In this document: in pieces, positions 34,331 to 43,259 of the stretch
Numbering within the stretch: position 1 is the first letter of the stretch
Layout of the letters: the number at the start of each line of letters is the position of its first letter
From: Neoceratodus forsteri
Lineage: Eukaryota; Chordata; Ceratodontiformes; Ceratodontidae
Length of the DNA: 64,000 nucleotides
Assembly: GCA_016271365.2 (NCBI GenBank)
Contig: CM057452.1
Span: 1,239,161,001 to 1,239,225,000 of the forward strand
Reading direction: 5' to 3'
Made by a program: the position numbers and the translations under genes
Notes under the pieces: generated by a model
Told to the model about the DNA's origin: nothing
The model's input: the letters and a program-made list of their open reading frames with translations, nothing else
Database searches by the model: none

Positions 34331-34884
34331 TACAATAGACAAGAACCCCAGAGCTTTGGAGTTCTTGTCTTTTGTAGCTCTTCTATTATCTTCTCTACTA
34401 TGGGCTTCCCATGACCCATACAAGTAAGGCCCTCCTAAGGCTGGCTTGTTCTCTCCTTCTGGGCTGAGAAACAAGCAAATGTTTTTCTCAATTATTAAAC
34501 CATGGAATACATTGCCTGCAAATGTGGTTGTTAGTGAATTGAGGCTCACATTTTAAAAATAGATTAGACCAGTTTATGACCTCAGAATTCACCGTATGCT
34601 ATTACAGGTGAAAGACAGGAGCTTTATGTGAGCATCTGCCTTCTGCTTCTTTTCCATTCCTTATTGATACTTAGATACAGATATCACACATTGATGAATC
34701 CTACCAAGGATGAAACACAAGTCTGTGTCTGCTGTTCTCAGCCTTTGCTGGTTGCATTTGCATTGTGAGGCCTTTCGGCCCCATGCAATTTCACTTAAAG
34801 TTGAGCAAGTCCAAATTCTTTCATGGGATTGGCATATGCTTCCCATGATGCTTTGCTTTATTGGAATATGTACAATTGTGTTTT
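34331..34884 (+). mobile_element. 554-bp insert, probable Penelope-like element fragment
   Basis: A perfect 14-bp duplication 'tcactgaaagagtc' (34317-34330, 34885-34898) flanks it and its removal restores the LINE-C endonuclease reading. It has no poly(A). One end has a hairpin ('gacaagaac' with 'gttcttgtc', about 34337-34370). Near the middle is a hammerhead-ribozyme-like core (34691-34729), a feature known from Penelope-like retroelements. No reverse transcriptase is present. The element assignment is an inference from that motif. Confidence 0.5.
34691..34729 (+). ncRNA. Hammerhead-ribozyme-like core
   Basis: The parts in order are 'ttgatga' (consensus CUGANGA with the first C changed), stem II 'atcc'/'ggat' with a six-base loop, 'gaaa', stem III 'caca'/'tgtg' with loop 'agtc', then 'tc' completing a GUC-type cleavage site. 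Stem I pairs poorly and C3 is changed, so it is probably inactive. Confidence 0.45.
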
Positions 34885-35477
34885 TCACTGAAAGAGTCAG
34901 GCAGGATACCTGCTACAACAATGTGGTGGGAGTAGGAGGACAGAATCCATTCCAACAGGGTGTGGGTGGAGGAAAAATAATTGAATCTTGTGGGTTCAGC
35001 AATAACCTGAGACAAATTTAGGGACTCAGTCTTCTGGGTAGTCATTCTAGATGAGGAGGAGAGCCAATTTATGTTTAAATCCCCAAGGAGAATAACTTCA
35101 CCAGGGGAGGAATGGGAGGTGATGTTGGAGACAGTCAATCAGAGAGGCAGGCAAGATCTTGGGTGAAGCATAGAAAAAAAATTAGAAGGATGGATATAGA
35201 TGGCGAAATGTGAGCCTGACAGCCTCACTGATAGCTAGAGTGCAAGACAGGCTCTTGCAAATATAGATGGCAACACCTTCACCATGTTTTCCCTTGTCTT
35301 GCTTGAAAAGATGGAAATCAAATCTGGAATGGTCAGACTACAGAGATGCAGAGGCTGTCTGGAGAATATTGCAGAGTTCAAACAGAGGAGGCCAAGCTTT
35401 GGGAGAAGGCACCTAGCATTGAGATAGACAACGTGAAGTCACTTTGAAGTACCAGAGGTGGAGGAGAGGGGTGAGAG

Positions 35478-35501
35478 GGGATTTGGGTTGGACTCCACAT
35501 C
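35478..35501 (-). other. Degenerate 2A-like (ribosome-skipping) motif before the LINE-C endonuclease
   Basis: On the minus strand the eight codons read DVESNPNP; the 2A consensus is D(V/I)ExNPGP. Just upstream is LLLLLLSD in the same frame, which is where 2A-like peptides of non-LTR retrotransposons carry a Leu-rich stretch ending in SG. Gly is replaced by Asn at the skipping site and Gly by Asp before it, so this copy should not work. Confidence 0.6.
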
Positions 35502-35820
35502 ATCTGACAGCAGGAGTAGTAGGAGAATGAGGAGATAGATGTAGTGAACATTCTCTCCTTGGAACGAGGAGCAGAAAAGTGTGTGGGTGGGGAATGTGAG
35601 ATGCAAGGAAAGCATGGTGCAGAAACTCCAAGCTGATGGATGGTAACAGGAGGAGATCTGTTTGGAGAGTAGGGGAGAGACAGGAGGAGAGGGAGAGGAG
35701 GGTGGCTAGGGTGAAGGAGGGAAGTGCAGGGGAGTGGAAAAGGAGTGGGAACTGGAAAAGGCAGATGAAGGTGAAGAACACAGCAGTGAGGTTGTGGTAA
35801 TCAAGGTACAATCAGAAACA

Positions 35821-36105
35821 CAAAGCACAATGAAGAAGCAAACTACACTTTGGTTTGATGAAAGTTGTAAATCACTGTAGCAAAACTGCAGTGAGCTGTG
35901 ACAGTAAACAAAACCAATAGGTAGGAATTATCAGGGAGAGGGACCCTGGGGCCTTACTAAATGTGAGGGATTAAACCAATTTCTACCAGAAACACACTGA
36001 GTATGAGCTCTTTGAGAGTTCCACCACTTGTGTCCTGTATACCCTTAACACTGCATACTGGGCCTTTCTAATCAAAATCAAGTCATAATCAGCATGCCAC
36101 AAACA
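35821..36105. other. No recognised feature
   Basis: AT-rich sequence between the LINE-C leader and a tandem repeat; no gene was recognised. Confidence 0.35.
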
Positions 36106-36490
36106 AATATGAATACTTCATGAACCATAAGTGTTACACACAAAGTATGAGTGGCAAAGTTGTTCAGCACAAAATTACCTTTCCAACAGTGCTAGGCAAA
36201 GAATTGTAATCAATTTGTTTTTTAATTTTTTACTAGCTGAAATACCAAAAAACTGTGGGGATTTTTTTCAGATTTACTCAAAGTGCTTAGGTGAGTCTTG
36301 AGAGACAAATATCAGTCATGCACACCATACAATAAAAATATGTGAATAACTCCTAAAGTATACGTGATAGACACAAAGTATCAGTGGAAATGTTGTTCAG
36401 TATAAAATTACTTTTCTAATGGTGCAATGCAGTCAGTTCTAAGCCATTCAGTTTATTTTTAATACTGTATTTAGTTAAAAATGGCTGATT
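36106..36490 (+). repeat. Tandem duplication of about 237 bp, second copy partial
   Basis: 'acacacaaagtatgagtgg' with 'gttgttcagcacaaaattac' (about 36130-36180) recurs as 'gacacaaagtatcagtgg' with 'gttgttcagtataaaattac' (about 36370-36410), followed in both by related AT-rich sequence. This is an old local duplication. Confidence 0.65.
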
Positions 36491-37868
36491 TCCTCAAGTT
36501 TCCTGGCCTGAATGAAAGTCAGCTGAGTACAGTACATCTACAGTCGTTATTGGCCTTAGGAGCTATGCTTTCAGATGCCACCTACAGGCATATCCAGACA
36601 TGAATGAGTTAACAGAACCCAAGACAAAATTGCAGAGAGTGCTACATTAATGGGAAGACAAGATTAGGCATGCACATAAACAGCATACCCAGATAGAGTG
36701 TAACTAAGATTCAACAAATAGAGCTAAATTGAGTCATAGTGGATAATGTGTGTGTCAGTGGGTATAATATGAATAACCAGAATGGGCACAAAACTTACAA
36801 CATCTTAATTATAAATAATTAAGAAAACAGATTGGCGAAATATCTCATAAACCAGGCCACTAGTGTGCCCTGAAGGTTGCAGGTTTGGAGTAGTACAGAC
36901 TAGGAATCTCAAACAAAACATCTGAAGAACATGACTAAAGCTGGACTACCAGCACAGTGAAAACAATCCGTCAAAACTATATAAAGTAGTGGCAGTACTT
37001 ACTACAAGACAGAGGTTTAAAAGCAAATATAAAGGGTGGAAGTTTGGTGGGGCAGTGTGGCCAGCCAAACAGCTAACTCATGGCTTACTCCAGGCAGAAT
37101 CCTCGATGTCCTTTGTGCTCAGTCCTTAACACTTCAGACTACAAATGTGGAGGATAGCTAGGGGCAGTTTGAAATTAAGCAGATAGTGGGTCCTGATTGA
37201 CGACTGCCCTTGGTAGAAGGTGCAGTTATTGGGAGACTCGCTGCAGGGTATCCAAGGTGATGATGGCTTCAAAGTGGGAATGGTGGGTCAGAGATTGTTA
37301 GAAAGACTCACTCTCACATACCCTGGATGGCTGGAGTAGGACTGAGGTAAGAAAAGCTGTGGCCCAAACAGGCGAGATGCCATAGGATGGTGAAACACTA
37401 AAATGAAATTAACACACAAGAGTAATAAGATAAATGAAATAAAGTACAAGAAGGGAAACTGATTCTTTTCCTCCACTTTTTTTAACAGAGCCCAAAAACT
37501 CAATTGTAAATGAGTCCACAAAAGAGATACCTGAATGCTAGAGTTTCTAGCTCTAAAAACACAGTGGTACACAGAGAGGTAATGAAATCGATCTGTGGTA
37601 AAGAGTGAAAAGACTTTACACCCTCTTTATAAAAAACAAGTACTTGGTGAAGGGAGTGATTGAGTGCAGAGGACCAGAGTACAGAAATATAATTCAAAAG
37701 AATAAACTAAGAACTGTGTAATATTTTATTATGACAGCCATTAAATACAGAAATAAGTGGGAAAGTAACAATGAAAGCAATGGATTTAAAACTGAGTTTA
37801 AGTGATTGACAGTTGTTACAAACTGACAAAGTTTGAAATTTTGATGTGACAAATAGTATGTATTTATG
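36491..37868. other. Unassigned sequence
   Basis: No repeat shared with the rest of the window and no coding signal was recognised. The open frames on the minus strand at 37.3-38.0 kb lack any family resemblance. Confidence 0.4.
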
Positions 37869-38081
37869 TGGCAGGATAGCCTAGAGGTTAGAGGAATGAG
37901 CTGTGAATGAGATTGGTACATCCAGCAGGCCAGACCTTTGGTTTTATTCTTACAACCTCCACTTGCATATTGTGTGACTCTGAACAAGTCACTTAACTGC
38001 CCAGTGTTCCCAGGTTGCCCCTGAAAACAGGCACTTGTGCCTAGTGGGACTTACCCGGTTACCAAAGACTAAAAAAAAAAA
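37869..38081 (+). mobile_element. tRNA-derived SINE with a LINE-C-like 3' tail
   Basis: The head has the A box 'tagcctagagg' and a B-box region 'tggttttattc'. The middle has 'tgtgactctgaacaagtcac' and 'ttaactgccc', a phrase common to MIR/V-type tRNA SINEs. The end 'cccctgaaaacagg...acccggttaccaaag' matches the tail of LINE-C and the tail at 427-490, and a run of A follows (38071-38080). It is about 210 bp long. Its 3' tail suggests that LINE-C machinery moved it. Confidence 0.72.
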
Positions 38082-38124
38082 TATATTATTTTGTATTGTA
38101 AGTAACAAAGTATAAAAAGATCCC

Positions 38125-38165
38125 CTGAAGAAGCCTGCTTATGGCCGAAGAAATGTTGGGGTACC
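38125..38165 (+). other. Penelope/hammerhead-like motif
   Basis: 'ctgaaga' followed by 'agcc...ggcc', 'gaa' and 'atgttggggta' resembles the conserved end motif of Penelope-like elements. The stretch is short and flanked by AT-rich DNA; no element boundaries were found. Confidence 0.3.
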
Positions 38166-39026
38166 TGTAAATAACAAATCAAAAGATATACAGCAGCATA
38201 AACCAGGATGCAATGCGAAAATACTGCAGTATATCACTAAATGCTAAGAACAATGCAATTCACTAGAAGTTAAGCCCTTCTTTACTGCAGTATTCTGTAA
38301 CACATAATTTACTACAAATTACTACATGGCATAAAGGCTGGCTCTGCTGTAAATGTACTTTAGTAGAAAAGATTTCTTGATAGTGACCCCACCCCATCAA
38401 ATAATTGAAGAGTTTAAGAGCTGTCCACAGGCAGCCCCAACATTACTGGGTACAGATAGTATGGCACCATTACCTGCAGCAAGCACAATTGTTTTGGGTG
38501 AACTGACAGCCCACTACCCCCACTTGCACAATGATGAACTCAGCATGACCCTAGTAAAGCTGTGGCAGTGAGATGCAGATCTCACTCTCTTTACACTTTC
38601 AGCTTCTGTTTCTCTCCTGTATGTATTTACTTTGTGTTTCCCACGCTAGTATTTAAATATACCATATTACCATCTTCCCCACCCCAGCAAAGACACACTT
38701 ACTGTTGCCATTTCAAGTGTCAACCAACAAAGATTTTCTTTGCAATCTTCATGTTCTTTCTCCAATATACAGTAGAAACACTGGATCCCATATACTGTGC
38801 CATCGCACCCCTTAACACCACTGTCTTTAAGGCTGGGTTTCACCTTTGGTGCAGTATTGATTTTTGATCTCCTGTTTTTCCTAATCCCTGTCAGAAATGC
38901 CCAGACTCTGTTTTAAATATATTGTAATATTGGTGTACATGTTTTACTTTGCCATCTATAGCTGCTGGCATATAACATAGAATGGCTGCAAAAGGAGTGG
39001 TGGTGCTCCAGTCAAATGTAACGACT
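38166..39026. other. Unassigned sequence
   Basis: No gene or window-internal repeat was recognised in this stretch. Confidence 0.4.
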
Positions 39027-39231
39027 CATTCAGTTCAAGAAGGGCACTCACCAACCATAGAAGTACACAAGAGCTCCAAATTTCCAAAAAAATTTCCATG
39101 TTTACTTCAAAACACACAAAGAATCACACTTTGTGCATCTTTGTGTGTTTTGGAATAAACCTGGAATTTTTTGGAACTGTGGAGCCTGTGTGTACTTACA
39201 TGGCTGATGAGTTCCCTTCTTGAACTGAATG
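39027..39231. repeat. Hairpin element with arms of about 95 bp
   Basis: 39027-39122 pairs with 39139-39231 across a 16-base loop. The outer ends read 'cattcagttcaagaaggg' and its inverse, and the inner ends 'aaaacacacaaaga' and its inverse. This fits a foldback or MITE element or an inverted LTR-like pair from a Penelope-type element. Confidence 0.75.
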
Positions 39232-39465
39232 AATAGCTTTTGGCATGTTACTCTTTAGTTCTTGTACAGTACCTCAATGTAAGCTTCAACTCTTCATGCT
39301 TTTCTTGTGCTGTCTGTGTGCAGGGTTTAACAAGAATGAAAAGTCCTGTTACATATCCTGGAGTTACAGATACATGTTTCCCATAACAAATCAATCAAGA
39401 TTCAAACTAGTTATTGATTACTCTGTGGATATTGGGCTAGATGTGCTGTGTTTCAGTTGTGTGAG

Positions 39466-39600
39466 TAAGCAATAAGACATGGCTAGGTGATGGTAGCACT
39501 GAGATACCCACGCACCCAGAGGAATACGGTTGAGTGCCTTCAGCCTCTGGGTGTGCGGGTATCTCAGTACTACCAACACCCAACCATGTCTTATTGCTTA
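39466..39600. repeat. Strong hairpin, 57-bp arms and 21-base loop
   Basis: 39466-39522 and 39544-39600 are inverted copies with about 51 of 57 positions identical. Tips are 'taagcaataagacatgg' and its inverse. If the outermost TA on each side is the target duplication, it would be a mariner-like MITE of about 131 bp. Transcribed, it would fold as a long, nearly perfect stem. Confidence 0.8.
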
Positions 39601-40244
39601 TATAAAATAGGCCCATGGGCAACTTTAAAGAAAGAACATTCTAACGTTTTCAAAGTCACAAAAAAGTACTAAAATGTTGCTAAATAATGTAAAATAGTCA
39701 TTCCACAGATGTTTTTCACCTGTCAGTCATCTGTCTTTCTTCACACTCAATACATCATGTGATTGTTTACCACAGAATAGAAGAATTCAAAGCTCTGCAT
39801 TATTCCAGCAGTAGAATGCCCCCCAACACACACAGCATGGTAACATGGAATGCATGAATTCAACATTCTTGAGAGCTCAACTGGCATACAAAGACACACA
39901 CAGGCCTGAAGTGGAGCCAGCACCTCAGTTTTATCTTTTGCCAGGTAAGAAGCAGGGAGTTCTCTGACAAAGTTGTAGGGATACAAAGGAGATTTTTCAT
40001 GGTCATCAAAGAAACACCAGCAATAGAAACTCTGAATAGTACCTGCTTTTTTAAATTTGTGTATGTGTGTAAGGGGGGGGCCCATGAGTGTAAATAACAT
40101 TAAATTATTTACTTATTTTATGTACTTCAATGGACTTTTATTTTGAGGGCCTAGTTGAAGTTTTTTATATACGAGTAAAGGCTGCAGACATGTTTGTGTT
40201 GGAAATTAGGAAATAGGTGGCTTATGAATTCTGTGAGTTGCCCT
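39601..40244. other. No recognised feature
   Basis: No gene or repeat was recognised apart from low-complexity T and G runs. Confidence 0.4.
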
Positions 40245-40318
40245 GGTTGGCAGGGACTTGTTTTAGCCAGTGGTGGCACTCTCTTACTGCAATGGCTAGA
40301 ACCAAGTCTCAGCCAATC
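40245..40318. repeat. 26-bp-arm palindrome, second copy
   Basis: 'ggttggcagggacttg' to 'tagcca' (40245-40269) pairs with 'tggctagaaccaagtctc' to 'aatc' (40293-40318). It is related to the palindrome at 4526-4600 and shares nearby words such as 'cttggttttagcca'. Confidence 0.6.
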
Positions 40319-40527
40319 AGGACAGAGGGATTTCTTTGCCCATTTTATATTCTGTTTTCTTCAGGGGTCTGCATGAAGAAACCAGTGACAGACTTTGTTG
40401 GCATTCGGTGAGCTACACTTCTCTACCTTCGAAGAGTGTATCACTGTGAGGCACTGTACCTTCTGTTTTGGACAAGAGACTATGGACAGGGAAGGGGGGC
40501 AGTTAACATTTTTTGCAATGACGACAT

Positions 40528-40875
40528 ACATACATATATAGATATACTTTGCAAAAAACTTTGTTAATGCACCAGTTATAGTACTGTAACTTAATGCCAC
40601 AAAAAGTAGGGAATTGTGGCAGTAGGATTTCCAACCCTAACTTTCAAACCCTACCCCCTCCCCCCCAAGCAGGAAAAGGAAAATAAAATATTAGAGTTTT
40701 GGGTCTCTGGAGTCTTGGTGAATTATTGCAGGGTCTTACTTGGGGTTGTCAGCTGAAATGCTGTAATTAAAGGTGGTTTTGCCAAGCGACCACTTGCTCA
40801 CCATATGTCAACAAAGTCTGTCATTGGTTTCTTCAAGCAGGGTCTGGATAGGTTAAATGTTTGGAATCAAAATAT
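40528..40875 (+). repeat. Repeat module R3
   Basis: After a short 'acatacatacatatata' microsatellite comes 'aaagtagggaattgtggcag', 'tttccaaccctaact' and 'gggtctctgg'. The same string of words occurs at 42.87-43.11 kb and 53.35-53.47 kb (direct) and at 54.84-54.97 kb (inverted). No coding content. Confidence 0.65.
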
Positions 40876-40879
40876 TGAA

Positions 40880-41520
40880 GATTAGTGAACTTATGAGTGA
40901 ACATTGAATTACTATATTACACTATATTATATAACATTGAATATGCTCGGTCATAACCTGGGTGTTGTACCATATTTGTACACCAAATTTCCAGCATAGC
41001 CTTCTTATTACCCTACCTCATGAACCCAGTGATGAAAATTTTCAAATTCCTACCAAAACATCATTCCATGCCACAGGTGTGAAAACACATTTTGGCCAGA
41101 ATTAGAAAAATGACAGCTGCCACATTCATGAGGTGGAGTGACAAAATGGCTATGTTGAAAATCTGGGGTCAAAATACTACCAAAGTTACAAACAAGCATA
41201 GACAAATGTAAATGTGCATGCATAACTTTACCATTTTAACAAATTGTGACCCCAGGTTTTAAACATAGCCTTTTTATGACCCCACCTCATGAACAAGAGC
41301 CGTGAAAATGTTTAAATTTCATCTGAAAGGTGATTTCAACAAGTGACCACAAAACCACCTTTCGAGCATGATTTGCATAATTCCACTGCCATTGGTCATG
41401 AGGTGGGATCCCAAAAAAGCCATGTTGAAAATTTGTGGTCAAAATATGGAAAAATTACAAAGTTATGCTTTAAAATTCAAACCCCTTTTGAAATACATTG
41501 AACTACACTTATGTTTTTTC
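40880..41520 (-). repeat. Repeat module R2 (inverted relative to 2.0-2.8 kb)
   Basis: It carries 'cctacctcatgaaccc' (about 41007), 'catgaggtggagtg' (about 41130), 'gaccccacctcatgaac' (about 41279) and 'catgaggtgggatc' (about 41396), the alternating half-units of R2. Read on the minus strand it aligns well with 2.05-2.6 kb. Confidence 0.65.
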
Positions 41521-41524
41521 TCAT

Positions 41525-41835
41525 ATTGTAGCTGGAGGTTTCAGCAGCAAGTTGTGTCTTGGATCTGAGAGTGGATCTTTGCCGTGGGCATGTTCAGGTG
41601 AATGAGGATGTGGGGGTATGAGGGTGGTGGGTGCTGAGTGGGAGGTCAGGGTGGGGGTCAGATCAGAGAGGGATTGTTTCCTTTGTTTACAAAGATTAAA
41701 AAAATTAGGAATGTTTTTCTTGATTTCAGCTTACTGCGACATCAGGGATTGGTCACCCTAGTGTCAGACTACAGTTGGGGCACCAGGTGCAGTCGACCTG
41801 GAGGGAAGGAGGGTCCCAAGAAGTAGTACTGGTGG
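41525..41835 (-). repeat. Repeat module R1 (inverted)
   Basis: On the minus strand it has 'cactagggtgacc', an A/T run, then 'ctcccactcagcacccacca', in the same order as 1741-1900. It lies against R2 just as at 1.5-2.8 kb. Confidence 0.6.
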
Positions 41836-41839
41836 TGAT

Positions 41840-42870
41840 CAACCCAGTCTGCTTATACTATTAAAAAACTGGAAATGGTGGCAGGCGACCTGGGGGGGAG
41901 GAGTGGTACTGGTAGTGGGCTCCCTGGTCTGCTAATTAAATTGACAGTAGGTAGAGAGATAGACAGATAGACAGGCACAGACAGACATACATTGAAAGAC
42001 AGACACAGAGCCAGACAGAAAGAAAAGGAGATTAGTGGCTCACTGCTGTCACTGCAGCCTGTAGAACTAGTGTTACAGTACCTGTGGTTGCAAATGTCAA
42101 GAAAGTCTCACTTTTCTTATACAGAGAATGTGAGTGAATGGCTCATATCACTAACCTGGCACCCTGTGCTTTGGTGCACCCAGAAAAGGTATTTTTGACT
42201 ACTTAAAAAAAAACACCAAAACCAGAATCTAGTTAAATGGGTCCCCGTTTAGCTAGGTTCAAGTGTATGTTTTTTTTTAAAAAGAGATAATTTGTTTCTA
42301 TATTTTAAATGCCTGTAATATTAAAAGATGAAAAGAAAATTGTGATAATCTTGACTGGTATTTTTCCCCAATGACAAGTAAGTCACGTAAATAACCACTC
42401 GTGATATGTTTTTTGCCTTTCGCAAGAGGTTTTTTTAACCAATCAAACTTGAACGTTAACTTAAACATCATTATAACTTTAAAACAGTATACTATTTTTT
42501 TCACCAAACCTTTCAAAGGCACACCCTTTGCATGGGCCCCTTCAACCCTGACAATTTCTTAAAAAAATTCCACATGGTCTAGGCTGTAGCTGAGAGCCAA
42601 AAATACCCAATGTTAATTATAGGAAAACCAATTTTTTTTCCATTTTTTGGCACTCTGGTTCTTGAAAATTGAACAGGATGCTGCCTTAGAACTGTCCATA
42701 TATAGAGACTTGTGCAACCTGACCATGCATGCCAAATTTTGGGCTATTTCATCAAATGACACCATAGTTATTATGGTGCAAATTTGGGGTTTAACATTAA
42801 ACAGCCTACTCAAGCCTAACTATGGGGCACCACAATGCCCCTATAAAAGTCTTTAAACATAACTGCATTA
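41840..42870 (+). repeat. Repeat module R4, first copy, with GACA-type microsatellite
   Basis: It starts with G-rich sequence and an 'agacagatagacaggcacag' type microsatellite (about 41955-42010). R4 proper follows: 'tcactgctgtcactgcagcc', 'acccagaaaaggtatttt', 'agaatctagttaaatggg', 'ccatt..tggca', and 'ggtttaacattaaacagcc' near its end. The same sequence recurs at 46.00-46.81 kb and inverted at 46.84-47.51 kb. Confidence 0.68.
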
Positions 42871-43118
42871 ATTAGTCCACAACAGCAGGGAAAAGTAGGG
42901 AAATGTGGCATTTTTGTTTCCAACTGTAACTACCAAACCTCATCCCTCAAGCAGCAGAAGGAAAATACAATTGGGTTTTGGATCTCTGGAGAATTGTCAA
43001 CTCCATGGTGGGGTCTTCCTTGGTGCCCCCACCCACAATATAGAAAAGTGGACGGTGACCTGAAGGGGAGAGTGTGAAGGAAGTGGTACAGGGAGTGAGC
43101 ACTCTGGTCCACTTAACA
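42871..43118 (+). repeat. Repeat module R3, second copy
   Basis: 'aaagtagggaaatgtggca', 'tttccaactgtaact', 'ggatctctggagaattgtc' and the G-rich end 'gtggtacagggagtgagc' match 40.6-40.7 kb and then 41.88-41.94 kb. In the first copy R2 and R1 sit between those two parts; here they are absent. Confidence 0.62.
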
Positions 43119-43119
43119 A

Positions 43120-43180
<61 letters not shown>

Positions 43181-43224
43181 AAGATAGATACATTCTATTT
43201 ATACATACATACATACATACATAT
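43120..43224 (+). repeat. GATA and ATAC microsatellite
   Basis: A (GATA)n run covers about 43120-43192 and an (ATAC)n run about 43201-43222. The CR1 at 43260-45948 separates it from an ACAT/GACA run, so the element entered this microsatellite. Confidence 0.95.
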
Positions 43225-43259
43225 AGTAGATACAGACACACATACCTACAATGGATAAT

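Larger units (their letters stand above)
32165..35475 (-). pseudogene. LINE-C ORF2 remnant
   Basis: This is the coding part of the element above. The endonuclease spans about 35475-34220, split by the insert at the conserved SDH motif. The reverse transcriptase spans about 33750-32850 and the C-terminal domain about 32850-32165. Two long open stretches of 317 and 265 codons overlap in different frames at the active-site box, which shows a frameshift there. The catalytic Asp pair is lost (YAAN). Confidence 0.78.
31740..35820 (-). mobile_element. LINE-C copy with endonuclease and reverse transcriptase, one insert
   Basis: On the minus strand, from the right: a leader region with a Leu-rich stretch and a 2A-like motif (35478-35501), then the endonuclease ('DKGKHGEGVAIYICKSL', 'GDLNINWLSSSSRM', 'EWILSSYSHHIVVAGILPDS'). 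An insert sits at the 'SFSDH' motif (34331-34884), and the reading continues with 'DHCMTFCI'. The reverse transcriptase has 'AAIFIGLAKAFNLVSH' and 'GVPQQLILGPILF', and the YADD box is 'MYAANTVIF'. The C-terminal part runs to about 32165 and the tail ends at about 31740 with 'gtcaccaatcttcaagtaaa'. Stops and frameshifts show that it is inactive. This is the most complete LINE-C in the window. Confidence 0.82.
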
